Source: Microbulbifer flavimaris
Lineage (GTDB): Bacteria > Pseudomonadota > Gammaproteobacteria > Pseudomonadales > Cellvibrionaceae
Direction of reading: 5' to 3'
Assembly: GCF_001641755.2 (NCBI RefSeq)
Contig: NZ_LRFG02000001.1
Span: 992,001-1,056,000, forward strand
Length of the DNA stretch: 64,000 bases
Below the pieces are notes generated by a model that was not told the origin of the DNA, made no database searches, and saw only the letters and a program-made list of their open reading frames with translations. Each line of letters begins with the position of its first letter. The first letter of the stretch is position 1. Position numbers and translations under genes: made by a program. Of the stretch, positions 42,992 to 52,106 are shown in pieces.

Positions 42992-44485
42992 TCACTGCTT
43001 ACCGTGCTCATTAGCGCGAAAGTGCTTGTCGGGCGTGCGCCATGTCGCGCCATACCGAGCTTCCAGGAACCCCTCAATTTTTGCCGGAACAGAATAAGGG
43101 CGGCCGAAGAAAGACCTCTCCTCCACCGGAAGCAAAATCGACGCAGGTACACTTGAGTAATTGACATTGCGCATCGGCAGGAAAATCTCACTTTCCTCGC
43201 TATAGGCCAGGAAAATATCAAGATGCACCTTATGTATCCTGGAGAAGACCTGGACGAAAGGAAGGTGCTCCCTGCGATTATTGAAGTTAACCTGAGCCCG
43301 GAACCCTGCGGAACCCAGCACCTTGGCGATCTCACGGGCTACTTTCTCAAGGTCACCACGACCCTGACCGGTGATACACAGAAGATCAATATCATCATCA
43401 TGGGCGATAAAGTCATTATCGCGATGAAAGCCCAAAAGAGTGCCGTAGCACAACACTATTGGCCATTTGGAATCAACCAGGGCTTCTGCTACCTCATCAA
43501 TAGTATCAAGCAGTGTTTCGCGTGGATAACTGGAAAGCGGCCGGGCAAATGTATGCGCTGCGGCAATCAAGGGGTGACCCAGCGTTCGCTCGCCAATGAT
43601 CCTGGCATCGGCCTCAATGGCCTCCAGGTCCTCCCGGGAAAGGGAGCGACTGGCAATCGAGTAGATCTTGAATGCATCCCTACGGTAGCCGTGGCACAGC
43701 AACATCCCTACCAGAAAGCGAGACGTGCAGAACCCTATTTCTGAATCATAGAAGCAGAAGACATTGGCGAGGAGATACGCGATCTCCGAACCGAGAAATT
43801 CCACTGAATTCGGACAATCCGATGGAAACTTAAACTCGGAAAAGAAAGAGTTCAGTATCGAGCGCAACTGTCTTGGGCGGGGAGCGCCAGTGCGCAGTCC
43901 AGAAACTAGTTTGCTGACGCCCGATGTAGAGTCCCCAGACTCTCCTATACGGCCAACAACTGCCTCCACCCATGCAAGGCGCGAATCCAAGTCTGATCCA
44001 TCATAATAGCAACGCCAGCCGGCCTCACATTTGGCCGAGATCCGTAAGCTTCTTGCTCTTTCCCATAAACCATCTTTCCTATTTACCACTCTCAAGGCTT
44101 GAAGATTGATGGCGGAAGGGAAGCAAATAACCAGGTAAGGTTCCTCCTCCATACGGGTCGAGAAGAAGGCGCTTGAGCCGTCGGCAACGGAGACGATATC
44201 GAAAGCCTTATCACCCCGGACTACAGAGCTCTGATCAAAAGACAGGTTGTCATAATCCTGCAACGATAGCCACTTATCATCCACTTTAAACAGGATATTC
44301 GCCAAGTGCAGGTGATTGACGTCCGACAGATCTATCTTAAGTTCAGTAACTCGATCACCAATGGGCACTTCGAATGGCATCGCCTCAATACCCAAGATCG
44401 GGGGCCCAATATAGGCTTCACCCCATGGGTATCCATGGCCGCCGTGACCTTTGCCCAGCGCTGAACGAACTAAATCAATAATCAT
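42992..44485 (-). CDS. LicD-like phosphotransferase with long N-terminal region
   Basis: A 497-residue protein. The C-terminal 180 residues carry the LicD/nucleotidyltransferase motif WPIVLCYGTLLGFHRDNDFI followed by AHDDDIDLLCITG, in which the aspartate cluster binds metal. LicD enzymes transfer phosphocholine or other phosphoalcohols from a CDP donor onto glycans. About 300 N-terminal residues, beta-rich then helical, match nothing I recognise; they may bind the acceptor. The ATG at 44485 is used. It lies 26 bases ahead of the TagD-like gene, its probable donor synthase. Confidence 0.84.
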   Translation of the reverse strand: MIIDLVRSALGKGHGGHGYPWGEAYIGPPILGIEAMPFEVPIGDRVTELKIDLSDVNHLHLANILFKVDDKWLSLQDYDNLSFDQSSVVRGDKAFDIVSVADGSSAFFSTRMEEEPYLVICFPSAINLQALRVVNRKDGLWERARSLRISAKCEAGWRCYYDGSDLDSRLAWVEAVVGRIGESGDSTSGVSKLVSGLRTGAPRPRQLRSILNSFFSEFKFPSDCPNSVEFLGSEIAYLLANVFCFYDSEIGFCTSRFLVGMLLCHGYRRDAFKIYSIASRSLSREDLEAIEADARIIGERTLGHPLIAAAHTFARPLSSYPRETLLDTIDEVAEALVDSKWPIVLCYGTLLGFHRDNDFIAHDDDIDLLCITGQGRGDLEKVAREIAKVLGSAGFRAQVNFNNRREHLPFVQVFSRIHKVHLDIFLAYSEESEIFLPMRNVNYSSVPASILLPVEERSFFGRPYSVPAKIEGFLEARYGATWRTPDKHFRANEHGKQ

Positions 44486-44660
44486 AACTATTCCTGGCAC
44501 CCTGCCCGGGAGCCATGTACAACATCAGTACCCTGCCCAGCCAGAAAGCAGCTTGCCGCAACCAGAGTGCAAAGCAGCTGTTAGCAGCTCTCCAGAAACA
44601 GCAGCCACATCAATCAGACTGACGGCTGACTGGATAACTCAGGGAGCTCTCTTCACTTAA

Positions 44661-45488
44661 CTAAGCCCTTTTCTTATCTCCACCCAGAGCTTCACATCTG
44701 GAGCGATAATCGGCCAACAGAGCATCAAAATTATCTGCCTTGGCTACCTTTTTCTCCAGGGACTCTTTCGCCATCCGGTACAGGGCAAGATCAAAGCTAT
44801 TATTTTCAACCAGCAGGTCAAAAACTTCCCCCAGCTCATTGGCGATATAGTTAATGTTGCGCTGCTCACTTTTTACTGCACGCCCTGTATTCTGGCGCAA
44901 ATAACTCAGGTCAATATTCGGGAAGTGCTTGCCCAGCTCCTGCTCGATCACCGTCATTGAGCGATCGAAATCCTCCACCAGCCCAACCAGGGAGCCGTCC
45001 TCGAATCGTTTTGCTGCACTGGACAGATGGTTGAGATTGACATTTCTTGCATTAGGGATCTTCTTGCCAGAAGCGAGGTACGCAACCTGGTAATCACGAA
45101 TCGTACGCCCCACCTCAGGCTCCATCCGCCACTGGACGTAATCCTTGAAGCTGTATTTCTTGGCCGCTTTGGCACCGGGTGTTTCGGACCTCTGCTTCCG
45201 CTCAAAGCTGTACACCGAAAGCACGCGTAGCAGGGGATGCCGCAGGAAGAACACCGGGAGCGACTTGATACCTTCCAGGCTCGATGTGTCACACATGTGG
45301 TGTGAGGATAGCGCCTGAATACCAGGGTTCTCTTCAAGAAATTCCTGGAGGTATTCCACCCCCCTGCGCCTCATGGGCATATCGTCGCGATGGTCACAGA
45401 ATGCATCACCGAAATAGCGCCGCAAGGCCCAGTCAAAGGTTGTCCCCGCATTCTTGAAAATATGCCCATGGGTGATCACTAAACGCAT
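44661..45488 (-). CDS. Sulfotransferase family 2-like protein
   Basis: A 275-residue protein with HGHIFKNAGTTFDWALRRYFG as 5'-phosphosulfate loop and PVFFLRHPLLRVLSVYSFERKQR as the 3'-phosphate-binding Arg/Ser motif, the layout of the sulfotransferase family 2 (heparan-sulfate 2-O type) group. A helical C-terminal part follows. No signal or membrane segment, so it acts in the cytoplasm on lipid-linked or nucleotide-linked precursors. It is related to the protein at 50467-51246 (same KNAG-S/T motif). Its spacing to neighbours is 120-175 bases. Confidence 0.86.
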   Translation of the reverse strand: MRLVITHGHIFKNAGTTFDWALRRYFGDAFCDHRDDMPMRRRGVEYLQEFLEENPGIQALSSHHMCDTSSLEGIKSLPVFFLRHPLLRVLSVYSFERKQRSETPGAKAAKKYSFKDYVQWRMEPEVGRTIRDYQVAYLASGKKIPNARNVNLNHLSSAAKRFEDGSLVGLVEDFDRSMTVIEQELGKHFPNIDLSYLRQNTGRAVKSEQRNINYIANELGEVFDLLVENNSFDLALYRMAKESLEKKVAKADNFDALLADYRSRCEALGGDKKRA

Positions 45489-45611
45489 AAAACCACAATC
45501 CGTTAAATTATCAGCTGCCTGCTATCAAACAGGCCTTTGTATAACTCGGAGTCAACCGCCGGGCTCCCACTTAGGATACCCAGCGAACCCGGCTTTGAAA
45601 TTCTTCATGGG

Positions 45612-47363
45612 TCAGGCGGTCACCGCCATGCCCTGCCCCTCGCCCATCTGGAACTCGTGCATCTCAATGATACGCCCCACTACTTTGAGGCCCTCGCGCA
45701 ATCGCCCACTCCTGCAATGCCGCTCCAACTCCGCGAATAGTGTGCACAAACGAATGTGTGACACCACGGCCTCTATGTCCAGGCCTTCCGTGACCGCCCC
45801 GCTTGAAAGAAGGTGCTCGGCTATCTCCTCAGGTGAGTCGGACGGCCACAAGGAAAAGCCCACCGGCTCAAGCTTCCAGTCGCCCAGCCCCAGCAGGAAT
45901 ACCGCCTCACCATCCCTAACAGCCAGCTGCTTCAGGACAGGATCCGGGGGGAGTAGCTTAAGTGGCAAGGCTCTCACAGCCTCGGAAATCGCGGGAAGCG
46001 CCTCAATGAACGTATCAAGAAGCTCCCTTTCGTCGCTATTGGCCATGAGATCAAGACGTGACAACAGCGACTGGTTCAAGCGGTCCATCAGCGTGGGATG
46101 CACGGAGCAATACTCTTCCAACAGAGCCTGGTCGAAATTCAGTGGTAGAAGCCGCCGGCGCAAGCCCACAATGGCATCCTGGTCCCGTGTAAATGCCCAG
46201 TCGTTAGACAACTTGAACGTGTGAACCTGGTAACCGTCAAGCTCCGCCATCCCGATGAAGGTGGGGATGATGCCCTGTGATTCGAGCTCCGGGTAGAGCT
46301 CAAGTTCATTTTTGGCGGTTCTCGCCTTGTTCAACTCATATACCTTGAGGACCAGGGTCTCATCCGGAGCTTCCGCCCCTGCTGAGGCCAAGCTGCACTG
46401 GACAAGGCTCATCCAGGGCAAGGGCGACTCCACCCATCCGCACCCCCGCAACCGACCGGAATCCATACCCAGTGAATCCATTACACGGGCTACAAATGCC
46501 GGTAACGATTCTCGAGACACGCTGTCGATAAAAGCCCGCGATCTCCCTGCCCCCTGGGGCAGTGCGGCATGCCCACGGTAAAAGAGCTTCTGGATAGCCG
46601 CCTTCTTCTTCCTGAACCAGACAAGGTCCCCCACCTTCTGCGACAGTGCGGCCAGTAACCGCCTGCTGAGGATGATAGCGACGATCGCCTGCAAGAATTC
46701 CGGTGGCTGCTCGGAAAGGATGAATGCGTAAACCAGGTAGCAGAAGCAGGAAATAAAGACCAGGTTGGAGACCTTGCCCAGGACCGCCGGCGGGCGGGCG
46801 AGAAAACTTTCAGCAAACCGCTTCGAGACAGAAGCCAAAGCGATGACTCCCAGTACTGACAGAGATACGGCCAAAGCAAAGAACAGGAGGAACTCGGAAT
46901 ATACTAGCCCGATAACACCGCTCAGGGCGACAAGGAGTAACGAACCGCCTCGTGCGTCCACTATTCCAGTGTATACAGATGTCAGGAAGTCACTGTCTGC
47001 GAACCGGCCTTTTTTATGCTGAACGGCAAATTTCTCTGTGTAGCTCTCGGCAGACTTTTTCAGGTACCAGTCTGCTATTAGAACCACTATATGAAGCACA
47101 ACAATAAGTCCCGTGAGGATCCCGGCCCATTCCGGCCGCGAAAAGCCAGGCAAGACCTTGTCAAACATAACCGGCATCTCTGGTGCGGCAATGATAAGGA
47201 CAATCTTGATGGGCAGAATAAAGACAAACAGCTCGAGAATGCTTTTGACAAAGCCGACAACGACGTCAAAGAAGAAGCGTACCGGCGCCACGGCTACAAA
47301 TTCCCGGCAGATCTTCCTGCGATTAGAGAAAAGCGCCGCGGTGTTCTTCGTTAGACGTATCAT
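45612..47363 (-). CDS. ABC-exporter-like membrane domain fused to a kinase-fold domain
   Basis: A 583-residue protein. Residues 1-240 contain about six membrane helices (near 27-50, 78-100, 138-158, 160-178, 192-213, 218-236) arranged like the transmembrane part of an ABC exporter, including a long loop SYTEKFAVQHKKGRFADSDF. There is no ATPase domain: no Walker A, signature or Walker B. Instead, residues 300-540 look like an aminoglycoside-phosphotransferase or choline-kinase fold: ETLVLKVYELNKARTAKNELELYPEL with a Lys...Glu pair, and a degenerate catalytic loop ending LLGLGDWKLEPVG. The catalytic histidine-glycine-aspartate motif is not evident. Function unknown; perhaps a phosphate-handling or scaffold protein in polymer assembly. 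Confidence 0.75.
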   Translation of the reverse strand: MIRLTKNTAALFSNRRKICREFVAVAPVRFFFDVVVGFVKSILELFVFILPIKIVLIIAAPEMPVMFDKVLPGFSRPEWAGILTGLIVVLHIVVLIADWYLKKSAESYTEKFAVQHKKGRFADSDFLTSVYTGIVDARGGSLLLVALSGVIGLVYSEFLLFFALAVSLSVLGVIALASVSKRFAESFLARPPAVLGKVSNLVFISCFCYLVYAFILSEQPPEFLQAIVAIILSRRLLAALSQKVGDLVWFRKKKAAIQKLFYRGHAALPQGAGRSRAFIDSVSRESLPAFVARVMDSLGMDSGRLRGCGWVESPLPWMSLVQCSLASAGAEAPDETLVLKVYELNKARTAKNELELYPELESQGIIPTFIGMAELDGYQVHTFKLSNDWAFTRDQDAIVGLRRRLLPLNFDQALLEEYCSVHPTLMDRLNQSLLSRLDLMANSDERELLDTFIEALPAISEAVRALPLKLLPPDPVLKQLAVRDGEAVFLLGLGDWKLEPVGFSLWPSDSPEEIAEHLLSSGAVTEGLDIEAVVSHIRLCTLFAELERHCRSGRLREGLKVVGRIIEMHEFQMGEGQGMAVTA

Positions 47364-47485
47364 ACAAAACCACTCATTTTATCAATGCCCCTAGGGCAAA
47401 GACACACTCAATCAAATAGCCAGGGCCTGTCTAATGACAGGCCCTGGGATTCGGTCAGAAGCTAACAGGGAACAGCCGGCGGCTC

Positions 47486-50164
47486 CTAAACCTGGCTTTC
47501 ACAGGCAAAATGCTGCTCGATGGCTGCCCGAACGACACCAGCACCAAAGTATTTCGCCACATAACCGGGGCGTACCGCCAGTTGGCGCACGCACCGGCTT
47601 TCATCCGTGTACAGGCCAAGCAGCTTGCTCGCAAACTCTTCTGCCCCCTCGGCAATGTCCATTACCTGCTCGGGCACGGGGATACCCTCTGCGCCAATGG
47701 GTGTTGTAATCAAGGGTACCGCTGACTCTATCGCTTCCAGTACCTTCCCCTTAACGCCAGCACCATAGCGGAGCGGGACAACGCAAACTCGAACCGAGCG
47801 GTAAAGCGACTCCAGCTCCCCATCACTGACAAAACCATGTACGACAATGTTCTCTGACGCGAGATTACTAATCGCTTCTGGCACATTTGAGCCAACCACG
47901 TGCAGGCGTATATCCGGGTCAGCAAACAGGATCTGGGGCATTACTTCCGCGGCAAACCAGAGGACGGCGTCCACATTCGGCGTATGGGTAAAGCCACCCA
48001 CGAAAAGCAGGTCCTTGCGGGCCGCGAAGTCGAAGGCATCCACATCCGGCGCGTTCAGCACATACAGCGGCAGCTGGGCGACATTCGTCCCCGGTGATAT
48101 CTCCTGTACCGCCTTCACCTCTACATCAGAGGGGTAAAGCACTATATCCACCTGGTCAAAAATCCTGGTTTCACGCTTCTTCCAGTCAGCAGCTACCTTC
48201 AGCAACTTGTTGTCGTCAGTGATCGCGGCCTCGCGTTCAGTGCGCAGGTAGTGCAGATCGTGACCAAAATAGACCAGTCGCGGGCAATTCTCGAGCGACT
48301 TGATCTCATCGATGAAGTCTTCAGTGATGTGCGGCCGATGCAGGTAGATTACATCAATAGACTTTCCGTTCTCGTCCAACCAGAGCTTCCAGTTGCGCGC
48401 AAAGCGTTCACCATAGAGCACCTCTACCCCCAATTGCTGCAGGGTTTCGGTGTACGGCTGGTGAGGGAAAAAGTTCGCGCCAAGGAACTTCACCCGGTAG
48501 CCCATATCGACCATGCTTTTTACATAGAGGAATGTAGAGCGCGAGCCGGCATCCTTATCGTAGAAAGGTACATAGTGGTCAATAAAAAGTACGGTAGTGC
48601 CGCTGTTGTAGCGCTCACGGGCATCAAAGACGTCTGTACCCAGATCGCGGTTCCCGGTGAGCAACTCGCCACGCCACTTCTTCCTGAACACGCCCTGATT
48701 GATACGCTGCTGTTTCTTGATACCGGAGTTCAGGTCATTTCCGTGACTTACACCTTCAAAGTGAACCACTTCGGATGCAGGCTGGTAGATGGTTCGCAGC
48801 CCCAGCTTACGGATCTCAAACGCCAGGTCTGTATCCTCATAATAAGCCGGGCGGAACTGCTCATCGAAGCCACCAATACGGTCCCAGACATCTTTCCGGA
48901 ATAGGATACAGGCACCGGAGATGTAATCGGTATCACGGACATAGTTGAACTCAGGGGCGTCCGCAGATTGGCCGCGACCATAATTCCAGCCACTTCCATC
49001 ACGCCAGATGATGCCCCCAGCCTCCTGTAGTAAGCCATCTTCGAATAAAAGTTTTGGGCCAACGAGACCAACCCGTTGATGCTGATCAAATGTGTCTAGT
49101 AGAGCCGTTAACCAGCCTTGCTGGGGGTTGGTGTCATTGTTCAGGAGCAGGACAAACTCGCCACGCGCTTGGCATACAGCGGCGTTGCAGTTCCCCAGAA
49201 AACCTTGATTCTTTTTGTGGCGTACAACGCGCGCATTAATAACCCGGTCCGCAATTCTCGTCGTACTGTCGCTGGAACAATCATCTGCAATGATCACTTC
49301 ATAGTCGACATCGGCAGTATTTTCGAGAACAGCCTGTAAGCACGAAATTGTCGTCGCATACTGGTTGTAAACGGGAACGACGATTGAAACCCGGGGAGAG
49401 TCAACACTGGGGAAAGTCAGTTGAACCGAAGGCGCCTCATCTTCAGTGACGGAAAACGTCTCTGGCTTCTTGCTCGTAGAAGTATCCACCGGAAAACGCT
49501 GGTCGATCCAGGAAAGGCTGTTCAGCGAGTCCGCACCTACCAGTACCTGAACCAATCTCTTGAGGCGGGCCCAATTAAGTAAACGTAAACTTGCGACAGG
49601 GTTTCGAACGAAATACCTCCAGACCTGTAGTAACATACCCAGGCGGCCTTTCATTTGTTTTTGCCCATGTGTAGAACCAGTTTCCTGTGCAAGCTGGAAG
49701 TCCTTGAGATCTCTGAAAAGTGAATTCAATGGTGCTGCTGAGGGTTTGCGCAACGTCACCACGTATAGCGCCAACTCGAAAAACTGAAGCAGTAGTCTCT
49801 GGGGCCAGGCATAAAGAGCATGGACTCTGGCATAAAAATTCTGGAGCTCGGAAAACTGCCGAGCGTTACGAGACTCCAGCTTTTCAAGGTGCGAATCATC
49901 AAGACTTGCTGGTAGCTTGGGGCCAGAATGTGCCCTGCGTGTCCTGACAACTACCGCTTCGAGCGCCGTCGGGTCCTGAAGGTAATTACGACCTGACAGG
50001 CGATCCAGATAACGGGACAATCGCCCCAATCGAGAGTCGGGTAGTGCCTTAAACAAACCTGTCAAATCACAGAGCTGAGCCTGTAGCCTGAGGTTGATCT
50101 CCTCTTGCTCGATCTTTTGTTGAGGGCAACTGGGCACCTTACCGGGGGATTCGTGACTACTCAT
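47486..50164 (-). CDS. Two-domain glycosyltransferase, GT2 plus GT4
   Basis: An 892-residue cytoplasmic protein. After a 250-residue helical N-terminal region comes a GT2 domain (SPRVSIVVPVYNQYATTISC, IIADDCSSDST, LLNNDTNP with the DXD-like site, ISGACILFRKDVWDRIGGFDE, YYEDTDLAFEIRK). From about 560 a GT4/GT-B domain follows with LLFVGGFTHTPNVDAVLWF, VVGSNVP and VCVVPLRYGAGVKGKVLEAIESAVP. Two linked activities imply successive addition of two sugars to the repeat unit. The fusion layout is known for large O-antigen/capsule transferases. Confidence 0.9.
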   Translation of the reverse strand: MSSHESPGKVPSCPQQKIEQEEINLRLQAQLCDLTGLFKALPDSRLGRLSRYLDRLSGRNYLQDPTALEAVVVRTRRAHSGPKLPASLDDSHLEKLESRNARQFSELQNFYARVHALYAWPQRLLLQFFELALYVVTLRKPSAAPLNSLFRDLKDFQLAQETGSTHGQKQMKGRLGMLLQVWRYFVRNPVASLRLLNWARLKRLVQVLVGADSLNSLSWIDQRFPVDTSTSKKPETFSVTEDEAPSVQLTFPSVDSPRVSIVVPVYNQYATTISCLQAVLENTADVDYEVIIADDCSSDSTTRIADRVINARVVRHKKNQGFLGNCNAAVCQARGEFVLLLNNDTNPQQGWLTALLDTFDQHQRVGLVGPKLLFEDGLLQEAGGIIWRDGSGWNYGRGQSADAPEFNYVRDTDYISGACILFRKDVWDRIGGFDEQFRPAYYEDTDLAFEIRKLGLRTIYQPASEVVHFEGVSHGNDLNSGIKKQQRINQGVFRKKWRGELLTGNRDLGTDVFDARERYNSGTTVLFIDHYVPFYDKDAGSRSTFLYVKSMVDMGYRVKFLGANFFPHQPYTETLQQLGVEVLYGERFARNWKLWLDENGKSIDVIYLHRPHITEDFIDEIKSLENCPRLVYFGHDLHYLRTEREAAITDDNKLLKVAADWKKRETRIFDQVDIVLYPSDVEVKAVQEISPGTNVAQLPLYVLNAPDVDAFDFAARKDLLFVGGFTHTPNVDAVLWFAAEVMPQILFADPDIRLHVVGSNVPEAISNLASENIVVHGFVSDGELESLYRSVRVCVVPLRYGAGVKGKVLEAIESAVPLITTPIGAEGIPVPEQVMDIAEGAEEFASKLLGLYTDESRCVRQLAVRPGYVAKYFGAGVVRAAIEQHFACESQV

Positions 50165-50185
50165 ATACCTATGCCACCGCGGTAC

Positions 50186-50470
50186 TCAGTGTTTTCTACT
50201 ATCGGCAAGTATCTGCTGAAAGTCGAGATCATGCTCCTTCTGAAAGCTCAGCGCTGCTTCGTAAAGCCGTGTCAGCTCGCTTTTCGCCGCGGGGCGCAGA
50301 GTCATGTAACGGAATGCACGCTCCAGGTGACCGACGAAGCGACCAAGAAGCGAGCGGCGGAAAGCATAAACTTTGGCGTAACCCAAAGCCAGCCTAGCGA
50401 AAAGGTAATCCCCCTTTTCCTGTTCCGACTTGCACCTATTTTTCAGCCACTCATCTTCGACAACCCTCAA
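50186..50470 (-). CDS. Small basic helical protein, coupled
   Basis: A 94-residue protein starting from TTG, whose start overlaps the sulfotransferase stop (TTGA), so it would depend on coupled translation. It is rich in Arg, Lys and aromatic residues and predicted helical (LFARLALGYAKVYAFRRSLLGRFVGHLE). No domain is recognised. It is tentative, but the tight coupling on both sides (21 bases to the next gene) supports it. Confidence 0.5.
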   Translation of the reverse strand: MRVVEDEWLKNRCKSEQEKGDYLFARLALGYAKVYAFRRSLLGRFVGHLERAFRYMTLRPAAKSELTRLYEAALSFQKEHDLDFQQILADSRKH

Positions 50471-51246
50471 AGCTCAACCTCCTTTGGAACAACATTCATG
50501 AATTTATCGGTAGCAAATTGATAAAAATCCAAGTCTAACTTATTACATGACTCCAACTTGCGAAACAAATCAGCACCCAATTCGGACTTAATAATAGAGA
50601 TCTTTGAGTCTACAGAAAGTTCACTAACGTCCGTGACATTTATCTTTCGATGAACTATCTCAAGTTCCGGAAAATGATATTTTAGGTAAAAGTGCATTCG
50701 CTCAAGGGATACTTGAAAGTGCTCAACAAGCCCAAAGAATGGCAATGATTCGAGAAAAATCTTAGCAGCGCTCAGCCTTCTAAGGGGGTCCTCGCTTCGG
50801 ACAGGCCACCGACTATCCAGGGAAGTATTGGCCATCTGATAAACGTGAAAATCAGAGATCGCTCCACCACTACCCGCCTCCAGCTTCTCCTCTACATACT
50901 CACCAAACGAGCCTTTAGGTTGAGCCAGATTCAATTGCCTTTGCCACTCAAAGAGGTATGCTGACTTGGCTCGAAGAATAGGATGACGAATAAAGATAAT
51001 AGGAAAAACCTCAAAGTCACCGATCGGCAAAGGAGGGACAATCTGATGCGACGACAGAGCTTTAAGTTTCGGATTAGCATAAATCAGGCTAGCCAACTCA
51101 GCTGGCAGAATTTTTGCACCCGGTCGATCTTTATCAAATTCACACCAAGAGTCGCCCAGGAAACTACGCCTTAATATATAATCGATTGAGCTTCCAGCAT
51201 TTTTAAATAAATGATAGTGAACAATGATCTTTCGCAACTCACTCAC
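50467..51246 (-). CDS. Sulfotransferase-like protein 4
   Basis: A 259-residue protein with the 5'-phosphosulfate loop HYHLFKNAGSSIDYILRRSF and the 3'-phosphate motif PIIFIRHPILRAKSAYLFEWQRQ, close to the protein at 44661-45488. GTG start overlaps the stop of the next upstream gene (GTGA). Codon use is clearly more AT-rich than in the rest of the window, suggesting separate origin. It probably sulfates the polysaccharide, but the acceptor is unknown. Confidence 0.86.
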   Translation of the reverse strand: MSELRKIIVHYHLFKNAGSSIDYILRRSFLGDSWCEFDKDRPGAKILPAELASLIYANPKLKALSSHQIVPPLPIGDFEVFPIIFIRHPILRAKSAYLFEWQRQLNLAQPKGSFGEYVEEKLEAGSGGAISDFHVYQMANTSLDSRWPVRSEDPLRRLSAAKIFLESLPFFGLVEHFQVSLERMHFYLKYHFPELEIVHRKINVTDVSELSVDSKISIIKSELGADLFRKLESCNKLDLDFYQFATDKFMNVVPKEVEL

Positions 51247-52100
51247 TCACTGTAACCCAAGCGGTCCATTAACGACCCGCAGTATTTATGTATTATTGAG
51301 AGGTCAGAACTTGATAGGTCACCTCTCCAAGAATCAACCTCTCCCTTTCTAATGAAGTTACTGCGCCCAGAAATTACTGACGAAAGCACATCACTCTCGG
51401 CACCTTCAGACTTCAAACGGCCTATAGAGCACTTTTCCACTGCAGCGTTGATGGATGCTTTAGACTCCTCAATTCCGAGCCAGCCATAAATATCCAGCAA
51501 GGTCTCAGTTGGCTTAGTAACCAGGAGCTCATACTTGATTCTCTTATGTCTTTCTTTACGCAAGTACTTAGCATGATCCCCTTTGATTACATAACGACAC
51601 CAGGTTGCGCATATGTCAAAAATATTTTTTTGGGCCCATTTCCCCCAAGGCTCTTTTTGGGCGGCGCGCCAAGAGCTAACTACCGCCCTCGGATCTCTCA
51701 CGATCTCTAGACTAACGAAAGAGAGATCTAGCTCTTTCATTTGCTCAACATAGCAAATGTTTGACGGGGTCTTTTCCAAAATTAGCTGCCCCTTCTTCGC
51801 GCCTATCGCATACCTTCTCAATACCGAATGCACAAAGGGGCGAAGCAAATCGGCCTCGAAAGATTTTTGGTCAAAAAACGAACTCAGACCATCGTTAGAG
51901 TGAAACAAGGCTTTTTCAGAGGAAAATAATGACCGCAACCTTTCTAGGTACACATCGAACAAATGGGTTTCATTAGGGCGAGAATAGATGAATAAACTCT
52001 CAGCCAGGAGCAATTGCAGCCATGTGGTTCCGCTCCTCGGGCAACCGCCAATCATCAACATCGGCGCCAAACCATTAGATAGCCCACCCATCTCAGTCAT
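51243..52100 (-). CDS. Classical sulfotransferase
   Basis: A 285-residue protein with the textbook P-loop LMIGGCPRSGTTWLQLLLAES (the PAPS loop motif) and 3'-phosphate-binding EIVRDPRAVVSSWRAAQ. It resembles Stf-type sulfotransferases and likely uses PAPS. ATG at 52100; stop overlaps the next gene's GTG. AT-rich, like its neighbours. One of five sulfotransferases in 13 kb. Confidence 0.9.
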   Translation of the reverse strand: MTEMGGLSNGLAPMLMIGGCPRSGTTWLQLLLAESLFIYSRPNETHLFDVYLERLRSLFSSEKALFHSNDGLSSFFDQKSFEADLLRPFVHSVLRRYAIGAKKGQLILEKTPSNICYVEQMKELDLSFVSLEIVRDPRAVVSSWRAAQKEPWGKWAQKNIFDICATWCRYVIKGDHAKYLRKERHKRIKYELLVTKPTETLLDIYGWLGIEESKASINAAVEKCSIGRLKSEGAESDVLSSVISGRSNFIRKGEVDSWRGDLSSSDLSIIHKYCGSLMDRLGYSE

Positions 52101-52106
52101 GCCACT

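Noticed and set aside
45612-47363. Complete ABC exporter for the polysaccharide
   Set aside because: The membrane half looks right but no Walker A, signature or Walker B is present in the rest.
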